Origin: Spirogloea muscicola
Taxonomy: Eukaryota > Streptophyta > Zygnematophyceae > Spirogloeales > Spirogloeaceae
DNA: 61,817 bases
Direction of reading: 5' to 3'
Assembly (NCBI GenBank): GCA_009602725.1
Contig: WELB01000095.1
Location: 12,882-74,698 of the forward strand
A program made the translations under genes and the position numbers. Shown here in pieces: positions 23,121-34,020 of the stretch. Positions within the stretch are counted from its first letter, which is position 1; each line of letters opens with the position of its first letter. The notes beneath the pieces were generated by a model, which saw nothing but the letters and a program-made list of their open reading frames with translations, was not told where the DNA came from and made no database searches.

Positions 23121-23780
23121 CGGCATCTAGAAAATGGCCAGTACTTACATTGCGCTAGACTCCACGGATGTCATCTTTAACTGTCTCCTCCCGGTCCTTG
23201 TTTTCTGGCTCGGTCCTTAAAGCCAGCGCCTCGAGCCCAGTTCCTCTCCCCCTTCAGTGACAGATCGGCCCTCAGCACTTTTGCAGCCGATTGTGGCTCT
23301 GATATATTTTGCAAGAGATGCACAGCTTCTACATTGTGGAGTATAGAGAGTTTGACAGGAACTCTCTTTATGCTAGCTCGTATGATCTAGGTCTAGTTGC
23401 TGAGTGTGGAGCCGCGCGGTACCACCTCAATGCGCGCCTTATAAGGCCCACACACAGCAATGTGTCGGCGGGGTATTGAGAGGCTCAGGGTTATCCCTGA
23501 GCTAGGGGAGTCCGGTAGTCTCAGCGGTTGATGGATCGACTGGATCTCCACCGTCGGGTTTGGCGCCGACCCGTGAGATCCGGAGCGTCGGCGCTAGATC
23601 GCGCTGCCGGGTCCAGGCTTTGAGAGGCTGGAGGGGCTGGAACCCCTGGCACCCACTAGGGCGTACGCTGCCGATCCCCGCCAAGTCCAGCTTGCCGCCG
23701 CGGCAGCAGCCGCCGCCACTGTTGCCGTCGTCGCCGCTATTCTTGTTGCATTTGGAGTTGCCACGATGGCAGAGCCGCCC
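23121..23780. other. Possible remnant of copia LTR and leader
   Basis: Contains a TATA-like ttataagg at about 23440 and, further right, a purine/pyrimidine leader leading to an ATG at about 23766 (MAEPPFS, then stop). This would fit a copia LTR plus 5' leader plus start of gag, with the rest of gag, protease and integrase deleted before the RT region. No LTR ends or primer-binding site can be defined, so this is a suggestion only. Confidence 0.3.
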
Positions 23781-23789
23781 TTCTCTTGA

Positions 23790-25076
23790 CAACGTAGTGC
23801 ACCAACCGCGGTTCCATCCTCGTCCCAACGGAGTGGTGCGCCAACGGCGGGGCCGTCCTTTGCACAACATCAGCCACTACGAGAGCATCAGGAGAAGCAG
23901 CAGCAGCAGCAGGAGCAGCAGCAACAGGCGGAGCAGCAGCAGCAGCTGCAGGAGCTGCAAGAGCTAGCAACAAGCCTACAGCCGCACTATGCAGAAATCG
24001 CTGTGCAGACCATGCTGGCTACTCAGGTGGAGCCGATCACTCTGGCAGAGGCAAGGAAGAGGTCAGATGCCAAAGAGTGGGAGCAGGCGGCACAGGACAA
24101 GATGTCGTCAATCCAGGCCAACAACACTTGGAAGCTGGTGGACCTGCCCAAGGGACGGAAGGCAGTCGGCTGCAAGTGGGTCTTCAAGGTCAGGCGATCA
24201 GCTGCAGGCGAGGTGGAGAGGCACAAGGCTCGGCTGGTGGCCAAGGGCTACAGTGAGGTGGAGGGAATCGATTACGAGGAGACCTTCGCACCTGTGGTCC
24301 AGCTCAATCCGAGCTCTTCTTGCCATCGCAGCAGCTGAGGACCTGGAAGCACCCCAGATGGACGTCTGCACAGCCTCCCCCAACGGAGAAATGGAGGAGG
24401 AGGTGTTCATGGAGCAGCCAGAAGGCTTCGTGGATCCTGCGAGCCCAGACATGGTTTGCCTGTTGCAGAAGATTCTCTACGGCTTGAAGCAGGGCCCCCG
24501 AGCATGGAATTCAAGAAGATAGACAATCTCCTGGACGAGCGAGGCTTAAGCCGGTGCTCAGCAGATACAGGGGTCCACACCAGGAGGAGTCCAGGTGGAG
24601 AGAAGGTCTACATCACTTTGTATGTGGACGAATTGCTGATCCTGTCGAACAGCGAGGAGTAGTTGGTGCGTGTCAAGGGGCAGCGGGCTGCAGGTTTCAA
24701 GATGAAGGACCTGGGAGAGTCAGATATCTGCTCGGCATCCAAGTCAAGCGGAATAGGGCTGCGGGACAGGTGGAGCTGAGCCAAGAGCACTACCTGAAGC
24801 TCATTATCCAGAAATACAGGATGCACGACAGCACGCCAACGACAACCACCTGCAAAGACCTCAACAGGCTGAAGTATAGCCTAGTGAAGCATGACAAGGA
24901 GATAGACTACTTTTATCATTTTGCTCAGGCAGTTGGAAGCATCATGTACCTCGTGGTGGGCTCGAGGCCAGATGTAGCAGCAGCTATAGGTCAGCTGAGC
25001 CAACACATGATTGCACCGGAGCACTGGCATTGGACTGCAGTGAAGACTCTCCTGATGTACCTCAAGGGGACAGCAT
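23790..25076 (+). mobile_element. Ty1/copia reverse-transcriptase remnant (copy 1)
   Basis: The open frame from about 23790 starts with a Ser/Pro linker and a Gln-rich run (about 23895-23965). It enters the copia RT domain at about 24045 (EARKRSDAKEWEQAAQDKM, NNTWKLVDLP, KARLVAKGYSEVEGIDYEET). It breaks at about 24300 into a second frame (QMDVCTASPNG, then LYGLKQGPRAWN), at about 24505 into a third (YITLYVDELLILSNSEE) and at about 24662 into a fourth, which reads the RT end (GSRPDVAAAIGQLSQHM). The catalytic YVDD is YVDE and the TAFLNG motif is degraded. RNase H, integrase and gag are missing. It stops at about 25076, where R2 sequence begins. Not capable of activity. Confidence 0.85.
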
Positions 25077-25829
25077 ACCAGGCTTGGCCACTCTAAGTAT
25101 CCTATTTTAGTGCTCTGCAAAGTCGAAAGCGATGGCGGGGTTAGCTGAGCTTGAAGGTAAACTACCAGATTGCTTTGTTTCAGTAGACCGCTTAGTGTGC
25201 TGCTTTATCCCACCAAGAGTTGTGTTCCAGTATGGGCATAGCATATGGGCACAAAGCCACACCGTGTGACATGCCAAACTCCACTTCATTCAAGTGCATT
25301 GCCTTGCTCTCCCAAATGCTCGTATTTCTGGGCTGGTTACCCTTCCACTTGCTTTGCTCTTGCTTGCACTCGCTTGAGTCTGGTCTGCTCTTGTCTGGCT
25401 ACTGCTTCTCCTTTCATCAACATCTCTCCATCACTCTTTATACTCGACTTTCGGCATGGATCCTTCTTCTGGCGAGCAGCGGACCTCGGCAGCTCGGCAA
25501 TAACCATAGACGAGTCTGGAGGACACACGAACCAGCTGAACGCGGCTTGTCTTGCTGCGCAAAGGGACTCACGAAGTTGTGCCGGCTGGCCTGGAAGGCA
25601 TTCGGCAGAATGCGAGGATCTGAGCGGCCTGAAGACCGGCATGCTGACAACCGAACAACGCGACACGGCAGCGGACACCGCTGCCCGGGCGGACGTGCGG
25701 GTGCACGCCCGCCGGTGGCCAGCGGCCCGAAACTTTGCGACAGCCTGCCTGCGGGATGGCGGGCAGCGCGGCGACCCATTTTAGGGGACCCACTTTCAGG
25801 ACCCTAGCCTCTCTGATTTGCGGCTGCTT
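25077..25829 (-). repeat. R2 family copy 2
   Basis: Reverse orientation relative to 38.8-39.7 kb. It begins at the copia junction with accaggcttggcca and includes the minus-strand frame ARQEQTRLKRVQARAKQVEG, which is shared with the copy at about 39390-39445. Truncated at the R2 3' end by fusion to the copia remnant. Confidence 0.6.
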
Positions 25830-26270
25830 AGCAGGGGTTACTGAGTGATTTGTAGCTGCTTTCTTTCTTTGTGTGCTTTCTTTTCTTAGCGCTTCCTCTG
25901 GCCCCCTTCTCGTACTTTGTTCATTATTTTTTGGGCTGGCTTTTCCAGCCCCTACCCTCGATGGGCGAGCCCTTCTTTCTTTCATTTTGGCGCGGGGGTA
26001 GCTTGACGGCGAAGCTGGGCGAGGCCGCGAATCAGAACCGTGGGCTAATGTCGCGCCCGGGGTGGACGGGGCGGCACGTCGCGCCGTGGGCGTGATACGA
26101 GAGAGAAAGGGCTCGCCCATTGAGGATAGGGGCTGGACAAGCCAGCCCAAAAAAGAATGAACAAAGAACGAGAAGGGGGCCAGAGGAAGCCAGAGGAAGC
26201 GCTAAGAAACCAAAGCACACAAAGAAAGAAAGCAGCTACAAATCACTCAGTAACCCCTGCTGAGAGAGGC
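25830..26270. repeat. Inverted pair of SR short repeats
   Basis: SR copy at about 25830-25985 (+) and its reverse at about 26100-26270. Each contains a GGGCTGG/CCAGCCC stem, atgggcgagccc, and a tail with ggccccc, gcgcttcctctg, the ttctttctttgtg run and ggggttactgag. Between them lie about 110 bp of R2-like sequence (ctaatgtcgcgcc). Partial or full SR copies also occur at 11.78, 16.68, 29.52, 38.53, 42.03 (twice), 49.47, 49.56 and 50.08 kb. Confidence 0.75.
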
Positions 26271-26672
26271 CACTCTAAGCCGTTACACTGCACAGGCGAA
26301 AGCTAGTGCAGAAAGTGGGCGACATAATCCGAAGCCCAATGCTAAGGGGGGCCTGAGGTGACAACCGGCAAGCGGGCCGCGCAGGAAGTTCTTCCCTTGG
26401 CCCCCCGCTTGACTCCGCCACTGCGCCTCCCCTCGGCTCCTTCGCTCGCCCCGCCACTCCTCCCCTCTCGAGAACATAGCGAGTCTGGGATATGCACGAC
26501 GCGAGGATATGCTCCCAGCCCAGATGGGTATGCCGGCAGCCTATCTGTCATTTCTGCGACGTCGAGTGTCAACCTGTCTGCAACGAGCTCAGGCGTATGC
26601 TCTGCATCAGAAAGCTGGTCGAGCCTTAGCTGCTGGCACAAGAGCTAGTCAATTGCCGTCCGGTATTCGAGC
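26271..26672. other. Junction sequence before assembly gap
   Basis: Contains R2 5' sequence in reverse (cgttacactgcacaggcg, compare 38.75 kb) and, at 26540-26660, the LQRAQAYALHQKAGRALA module. No intact gene. Confidence 0.4.
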
Positions 26673-26788
26673 NNNNNNNNNNNNNNNNNNNNNNNNNNNN
26701 NNNNNNNNNNNNNNNNNNNNNNNNNNNNNNNNNNNNNNNNNNNNNNNNNNNNNNNNNNNNNNNNNNNNNNNNNNNNNNNNNNNNNNNN
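26673..26788. other. Assembly gap (116 N)
   Basis: Run of N at the 5' edge of an R1 5' module. Confidence 0.99.
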
Positions 26789-27310
26789 TCGCGGGCCCCT
26801 CCGCCTGCGCCGCCGCCGCCGCCAGCCTGCCGCCGCCGCCCAGCCCCGGCTCGCCGCCACCAGCCACCTGGCCACCTCCCACCTGTACGAGCCGTTCCCC
26901 TCGCCTGCCGCCACCGCCTCCGCGCGGCCAGCTCCTGAACCCCCCGCCGCTGCGCCTCCGCGGAGCTCTCCGCTCCGGGCCCTGGTCACCAGCGCCGCGG
27001 CCCATGCCGCCGCTCCGAGCCACTTGCCGCGTCGCTCACTGCTGCGGTACATGGCGGCCAGGTTCGCGACGCACGCCCATGAAGCACGCCCGGCCGAGGC
27101 GACCGCGCGCACACAACGATGGCTTGCTGTGCACGGCGCCTTTCAGGCAAGCCATGGCCCCTCGTCTTGCTTTCATGAGAGCGTTGGCCTTGCGTCGGCC
27201 GCCACCTTGCGCAGTGTGCCCTCGCCGTTGGTGGGCCTCGTGTCCTGCCGATTCGATTGCTGGCAGCCTCTGATATCAGGTCATTGCCTGCTTATGTGCT
27301 GAGACGCCCG
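26789..27310 (+). repeat. R1 5' module, copy b
   Basis: GC-rich, with alanine- or proline-rich frames. It matches the 5' module at 31.4-31.8 kb, including the conserved cggtacatggcggccagg and the downstream ggcaagccatggcccctcg. The rest of R1 does not follow directly: inverted R1 3' sequence does. A gene fragment only. Confidence 0.6.
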
Positions 27311-27479
27311 CGGTGTGACCGCGGACGACCTCAGTTGTCAGGCCATGCCTGACAGCCTGCACCCGTTACTTGCACAAATGTACAACCTCTTGACGAGGGC
27401 GACCAGAGCTCCGCAGCCAATGGCCGATTGGACGCGAGAGACAGGAGGTCTCAACGGCTGCGGCCGCCCGTGAGCTTTG

Positions 27480-29105
27480 CAGGTAAGAGCCGGGAGCAGC
27501 TAACGGTGGCTCCTCCAAGGAGGACGTGACCGACACCCGCCCGAGATACATTCTAATTTGTTGTGCCAGAAGGGTCTAGGGTCTAGGGTCTAGGGCCCGA
27601 GGGTTTAGGGCAAGGACGAGAAGGCCTAAGTTTAAAGCGGGTGAGCACCTTGATAGCGGGCTCAGAAAGCCTCTTCCATTTCCCCCTGGGTCTCAAAGTG
27701 CTTTGGTGACTGCAACATCTCTGTGTCTCATAATTGATCTATCCAAGCCTTTCCATCAGCCGCGCCGACGCATGCAACTGGGGACCAGCCTCTCAGCACC
27801 AGCTTTTACTGGGCAAGCAAATGCCTCAACTGCAACAGCCAAGCACAGCTTTCGCCTTAGGTGCATGAGGTGAACGGCTCGCAGGGTATGGCTTGCAGAT
27901 TGCGCACTACCTATGGGACGTTTTTACTTCGGCCCCGTCAAGCGGCACACAACCAGGACATCTTGCGCACGCTAGGGAAGAGAGCAGCTTGGTGCAGCAG
28001 TGGAAGCAAGACCACGAGGTGCTTCTCTGTGCTGCTCGGCGGTTTTGCTATGAGGCAAAGAGCATTGACCTGGCACGTACGTGGTGCTTGCGGCTGTCCA
28101 GCAGCTGGAATGCTGGTAGTTGGAGACTGGTCAGCTTCTTTTCTGACCTACTCCGGTGTGCAGCGAGACCTTGGATGATGACACAAGCCGTGCGAGTCAG
28201 CAGTATTTTGCAACAACACACGCAGGACCGGCATACTTCTTTCAGGCGTTGCCGTAGCTGAGAAGCACGATAAAGCTTGGGTGCAGTGGCAAGCATGGAT
28301 GCACGCACGCACGTCCATCCATGCTGGCCACTGCACCCAAGCTTTCCCGTGCTTCTTTGCTACGGCAATGCCTGAGCACTATGCCGGTCCTGCGTGTGCT
28401 GGTGCATGAAACGACTTGCACGGCTTGTGTCATCAACTACTTGTCTTGACAAGGTCTCGCTGCACACCTGAGCAGTTCAAGAAAGAAGCTAACCCAGTCT
28501 CAACTTCCAGCATTCCAGCTGCTGGCCAGCCGCAAGCAACACATACGTACCAGGACAGTGCTCTGTACCTCAGAGCGAACAGGCCGAGCAGCACACAGGT
28601 AGCACCTTGTGGTCTCGCTTCCATTGCTGCCCCAAGCTGCTCTTTCCTCTTCGCATGCATAAGCTGTCCTGGTGTGCCGCTTGGTCGAGGCCGGTCAAGA
28701 CATCCCATGAGTAGTGAGTAATGTGCAGGCCATACTCTGCATATCTTCCACCTCATGCACCTAAGGCACTGTGCTTGGCTACCGCGGTTGAGGCATTTGA
28801 TTGCCCAAAAAAGCAGGTGCCAAGAGGCTGGTGCCCAATTGCATAGACTGTTACGGCTGATGAAAAGGCTTGGAAAGCTCAAGGCTGAGACACAGAGATG
28901 TTGCACGCACTCAAGCACTTTGAGACCCAGGGTGTCGTTGAACGATCGGCTAGCCGTTCGTACCCGTTTGTAGAGTAGGCCTCCTCTAGACCCTTCTGGC
29001 CTAACAAATTAGGATGTATCTCGGACTTGTCAGTCACATCCCCCTTGTAGGGCCACCCTTAGTTGAGCTCCGGGCTCTTGCCTGCAAAGTCGACGGGCGG
29101 CCGCA
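27480..29105. repeat. R1 3'-part palindrome 1
   Basis: The left arm (27480-28299) is R1 3' sequence in reverse. The right arm (28312-29105) is the same sequence forward. The centre reads gcagtggcaagcatggatg, a 13-bp spacer, then catccatgctggccactgc. Both arms start exactly where, in complete copies, the sequence just downstream of the TPX2-like exon begins. The arms differ by many substitutions and small indels, so the structure is not recent. Confidence 0.75.
27571..27610 (+). repeat. Telomere-like tract inside R1
   Basis: agggtctagggtctagggtc, then tagggcccgagggtttaggg. The paralogous site at about 34735 has only agggtctagcgaggacg, so about 30 bp of TCTAGGG/TTTAGGG-type repeat has been added here. 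Confidence 0.65.
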
Positions 29106-29850
29106 AGGTGTTAAAATCTCCATGCTGTTGATATACGTGGCATGCCTCACGAAGGTACACGAGGCAACCGAGAACTGCTGCTGGTGAAACGAATGGTTCA
29201 ATCGTTCATTAAACAGCATGGATGTGTGAGGAACGGTGTGAATGGGTCTTGTTGCTGATCACATCTGCTAACGACACAGCTACCCTTGCTTCTCAACTCA
29301 AGATCGATCTGCTCACGAGATAGCTGCCATTTGCTGCTCAAAGAAGCAGAAAACGCACCCCACAGTGTCAAATGTCTTTTCTAAAAGCAGGGGCTCGAGT
29401 AGTGGCTGAGTTGTTTCAATTGTCGTCAAACCGCCTCTTCCGCAGATTGGGCATGGAGCATGAAGACAAACAGCCCTTCCCCTTCTTCGAAGGCGTCCGT
29501 GCTCGCAGTCCCTTTTCACTTTGTTTGTTGTACTTTATTCATTCTTTTTGGGCTGGCTGGTCCAACCCCTATCCTCAATGGGCGAGCCCTTTCTTCTATG
29601 CCACTTGGGCTGAAGACGTGTCTGCATCTCTGTGTGTGCCTTGCTGCAAGCTTCTCAGCTGAAGTGCTTTGGCTGAAAAAGTGAATACAAGGCATGGCAG
29701 CCTCGTTGTGACGAACCCACCCTTATAGACAGTCAAGTGTTAGCACGTCCTTGTTGGCAGCAGGTAGCATCAGGGCTGTGCCTCTCTCCGGGCCTCACTG
29801 GTCCGAGCTCGTCTCAATGAGTCTGATCTCACTCCATGACTTTGAGTGCT
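29106..29850 (+). repeat. R1 distal 3' tail with SR insertion
   Basis: Continues the right arm. Matches 9500-10390 (+) and 42.6-43.45 kb (-). An SR repeat occupies about 29517-29605 (gggctggctggtccaaccc, then atgggcgagccc). It is absent at the equivalent points near 9915 and 43040. Confidence 0.65.
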
Positions 29851-30549
29851 CCAGTACCACCCCCTTCCAGGGAAGAGTGTGTATTAAGTGAGCGATAGCC
29901 TGTGTGGCCAAGTACAGTGGCAAGCACATCAACAACTGTACATCACCTGCTGCTAAGCTGACCAGCACAGTAACCACGAGTCCTCCAGGGGGGTCGCTCC
30001 AAGGCCCACCCCTTAAGGGACGGGCGAAGAAGTAAGCTCTTCCAAGGGGGGCGAGGGCTGTGAAAGCCAGCCCAACCAGAAGTAACAAGGGTCAAGGAGC
30101 CGAGAGGCGCTAAAGTCACGCGGCTATGCAAGAGAGTACAGCGGACACCAGGACTGCTTGCGCTTGCTAAACTTCTAGGCAGCACGGTGCAGCACTGACG
30201 CAAGTCCGTAAGGTGCTGCTGCTTGCCGAATCGGAATTTGCTCGGGATTTGGAAGAGTCTCACCTGGCACGCGTGTGGCGCGCCATCGGCCGAAGTGCTG
30301 ACGAGGAATCGGGAGTTCACCTCACTGGCCTGCTAAAGAGCGCGGGAGCAACTTGTCAGCTCGACGGCATTGTGACAGGTTGTGCGATTGCGGCTGTGAC
30401 TTTGGGCCAGCGTGGTCATGCAGGACCACATTGCCAGAAAGGACAGGCACGGGAGAGCGTGTGTGCAGTGCTAATATTCGGAGGAGGCAATGAGTTACGC
30501 CAGTGACGGCGAATGCCTGGGGGCGCCGTAGCAAGATGGAAGGGCGCGT
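29851..30549. other. Spacer upstream of the R1-R2 unit
   Basis: Contains a worn SR-like stretch in reverse (about 30040-30080, ctgtgaaagccagcccaa). No coding region supported. Confidence 0.4.
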
Positions 30550-33410
30550 GCAGCACATCTGAGTGAGCAACCCAGCAACTTTGAAGCCGGACATTGTGCG
30601 TGACGATGGGTTCTGCTTGCCAAGCACGCCTCTGGTCGTCCGAGCACCAAGTCCCACCTACCCAGCGTCCAGGGGCCCTCGGCGGAAGGATGTGGGTTGG
30701 ATTCAGGAGGGGAGGCCGTGAGTGCTCCGGGCTCCGAACTTGAACACTGGACCTCAAGGTGAGAAGCGGGGGTCGTTGCTGAGCCGAAGAAAGCTGAGGA
30801 GCAGGGCATGCCAGGTGGCAAGGGCGGTGAGCCGAGGTGGACAGCCTGCATGGCGGGGCCCACTGCCGAGGTGGGCAGCCTGCGAGGCGGGGCCCACGCG
30901 CGGGTGCCGCCGAGCCGGCATCTTTCCCGCGCGCAAGGGCAGGCGGGGGGGAGGAGAGCGCGGTGGAGATTCGCTGCGCTTCAGGTGGCCGAGATGCCGT
31001 GGGGCTTTGACCATGGCGGGCCGCTGACCGGGCGGTGAGTGGAGGTGCCGCGGCGGGGCCACGCGCAGGAGCCGCCGAGCCGGTGGCTTTACCGCGCGCA
31101 CGGGCTGGCGGGAAGAGAAGAGCGCGGGAGACCCGTTCGCCCCGGGAGCCAAGATGCCCGGGGTTTTGACCTTGGCGGGGCTGGCGCAGGAGATTGGTGG
31201 GGCCCCGGGGGCCAAGATGCGTGGGGTTTTGGCCTTGGCGGCGCCGCGGGCCGGGCCGCTGTCCGGTCGGGCCGCGTGGAGGGGCAGGAGCGTGCACTGG
31301 AGTGAGCGGGCCGGAGCGGGCGAGTACAAAAGGGCAGGGGAGCCCGCCCCCGGCCGCCGTTCCAGCCTCTCGCCTCCACCCCCCTCGCCGCNGCCTCTCC
31401 GCGCGCCTCTCCCCCCGCGCCGCCGCCGCCGGCCTGCCGCCGCTGCCCAGCCCCTGCTCGCCGCTGTCCGGCCTGGGCCTCCTGCTGCTTAAGGCAGCCG
31501 CCGCCGCCAAGCGGCCTTCTCCTGCCCCCCTTGCCGCCGTGCCTCCGACGAGCCTTCCGCCGCCGGCCCTGGTCGCCAGCCAAGTGGGCGTCTCCGCCGA
31601 CTTCAAGCGCGCGCCGCTGGTGCCGCGGTACATGGCGGCCACGGTCGCGAGCACGGCCATGGCAGCACGCTCGCCCGCGGAGGCCACGCCCAGAGACTGG
31701 CCGCTTGCGCTCCGCCAGGCCCCGGCCAGGGCAAGTCACGGCTCTCTTTCTTTTGCTGTCATGTGCCTGTGCTTTGCACCCGGCCCTGCGCGCTGCTTGT
31801 TGGCCTCCTGGTTTGCCGCCTCTGGCCTTGCCCGCTGACGTGCCACCACGCTCGCCGTGTCGCCGCCGACGACATGGGGTAACCAGTCGTGTCTGACAAC
31901 CTTCGCCACTCCACTGTACAGGTGTCAAAATCCTTGGCCAGGGTGACCGCAACACCCCGCCCAACCCGGCCCGGGGCCGACAAGCGCGTCGGCGCTCATC
32001 TCCCTGTGGCCAAGGCTGTCCAACAACCCCCTGTCGACCCAATTCGGCTGGCGACTAAGGACCTCTCGCCGCTCGGCGCCAGCTGTCAGGCTGCCGCCCG
32101 AGTCCTCTCAATTGCGGTGCCGCGGAAGGCCGAGGTCAGCCTGGTCCTGCAAAAAGTCAGGATGCTTGATGCTTCGACTTCTCTTTTGTTCAAATGGGTG
32201 CACAGATGCTGATGTGTTTCAAACTCCTGCCCGGCAGGCTTAGGCCCCTCATCTTCTTCTGCGGCTCCCTGGCACACTCACTGAAATTTCCAAGTGTGCC
32301 GGTGTCTTTGCCACAGCTGCGTATAAGAGCTCCTGCAAAGCCATGCATGGCACTCCTGAACAGCGCTGCACGCGCCCGACGGAGAAGACTGATGCACGAC
32401 CAGGTAAACAAGCGCAGCATTGGCGCAGCCTGCTGGACCGTCGTTAGGCAGTATTCTCCCATCCTCCCTCACATAAAGCGACCGTGTCAGACGAGCTTTG
32501 CCACAACTGAAGTGCTAGTAGGCCTGTCGGAGGGTGCCGACCAGGTCCTTGCATGCTGAGTCGTCTGTCCTGCATTGGCCGCTCGCAGTCACTGCTGCAT
32601 AAAGCCTAATCATTGCCTGCTGTTGCATAGGCGTCCACAGCATCCCCCTGACTGCTGCAAAGCACCCTGACTGCCCAGGTTTGCCAGCTCCGCCTCTTGT
32701 TCAAGCTGGCAGCAAAGAAAGCCGAGGTGGTAAAGCGGAAGGAGGAAGCCCAGAACATTGCTGAGCTGCGTCGAACGCTAGTCCACAAGCCGCTCCCAGT
32801 GCCGTCGTTCCGGCGGGTTTTCAAGCCCCTCCTGTGAGGCATTCGACTCAGCTCCACAGTGTGCATCCATGCTGGCCTCTGCACCCAAGCCTCCTTGTGC
32901 TTCTCTGCCATTGCAACTCCTTGAAAAATCAATGCCGGTCCTGCGTGTGCTGGTGCAAGATCTGTGCTGGTTTGCACGGCTCGTCTGGTCGAGCTGACAA
33001 GGTCTCGCTGCACACCTGAGCAGGTCAAAGAAGAAGCTGACGAGTCCTCGGCTTCCAGCATTCCAGCTGCTGGCCAGCCGCCAGCACCACGTACGTGCCA
33101 GGTCAGTGCTCTGTGCCTCAGAGCAGACACGTCCAGCAGCACAAAGTGGCACCTTATGTCCTGCTTTTACTGTGCACCAAACTGCGGACTGCTCTTAGCA
33201 TGCCTGAGCTGTCCTGATTATTGTGCTGCTTGTCGAGACCAGTAAAGTCGTCCATCTGTAGTGCATAATATCGCAGCCGTACCCCGCGTACCCTCCACCT
33301 CATGCACCTAATGCGAAAGCTGTGCTTGGTTGTCGCAGTTGAGCACTTACTTGTCCAGTGATTGCTGGTTCTGGGAGGCTGGTCCCCAGTTGGCTGAGAC
33401 GACTATTGCT
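30550..33410 (+). repeat. R1 family copy c, most complete plus-strand copy (TPX2-like)
   Basis: The upstream region contains two imperfect 165-bp tandem units (cacgcg...gccgccgagccgg at about 30894 and 31059). The 5' module at about 31370-31835 is Ala/Pro rich and contains VPRYMAATVASTAMAARSPA; one N lies at 31392. Exon B is 31922 to about 32155 (VSKSLARVTATP ... RKAEVSLVLQ). Exon C is about 32200-32403, ending SAARARRRRLMHDQ before gtaaac. The TPX2-like exon 32679-32837 has AKKAEVVKRKEEAQNIAELR then KPLPVPSFRRVF and a TGA stop. The basic coiled segment plus LRRTLVHKPLPVPSF resembles the C-terminal end of the TPX2 domain (PF06886), found in spindle- and microtubule-associated proteins. A further conserved block lies 3'. 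Exon order and function are inferred; no full open transcript can be assembled with confidence. Confidence 0.5.
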
Positions 33411-34020
33411 GGAACTCGGCTCCATCAACCTTCACGACATTCTACTCTGATTTACTAGGCAGTCTTGTACTGGTCTGCTCATCCAATTTTCCACTCGCAT
33501 AACAAGCATGTAGATGTTCATTATCGCTAAATCAGAGAGCTTGTACAGCAGAAAGTAGTATGTTTTCTTCAGCCAGACGCCGGCTTTCGGAAAGAAAAAG
33601 AAGATTTACCATACCAGGCTTGGCCAACCTGAATATCCTATTTAAGTGCTCTGCAAAGTCGAAGGAGACGGCGGGGGTAGCTGAGTTGGCAGGTTAAAGG
33701 TTGCCTTATTCCACGAGACGCTTAGTGCGCTGCTTTATCCCAATAAGAGCTGCGTTCTAGTATGGGCACAGCATATGGGTACAAAGCCACACCGTATGGC
33801 ATGCCAAATACCACTTCATTTAAGTGCAGTGCCTTGCTCTCTCAAGTACTCATATTTCTGGGCTGCTTGCCCTCCCACTTGCTTTGCTCTTGCTTGCACT
33901 CGCTCGAGTCTGGTCTGATCTTGTCTGGCTACTGATTCTTCTTTCATTTGAATATCTACCAAAGTAGTGTTTCTGAATTTTGACATGGACTCTTCCTTGG
34001 CAAAGTAATACTCGTTGATC
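33411..34020 (-). repeat. R2 family copy 3 (3' part)
   Basis: Reverse-oriented R2 3' end joined tail to tail to R1. The junction ggctgagacgactattgctg is mirrored at about 39905-39925. Contains gccaacctgaatatcc and ctctgcaaagtcg, which mark the R2 3' region. Confidence 0.6.

Noticed and set aside
32606-33142. 178-codon minus-strand ORF in R1 (and equivalents in other copies)
   Set aside because: It is antisense to the TPX2-like exon and downstream block. The plus frame has the recognisable motif and splice sites.
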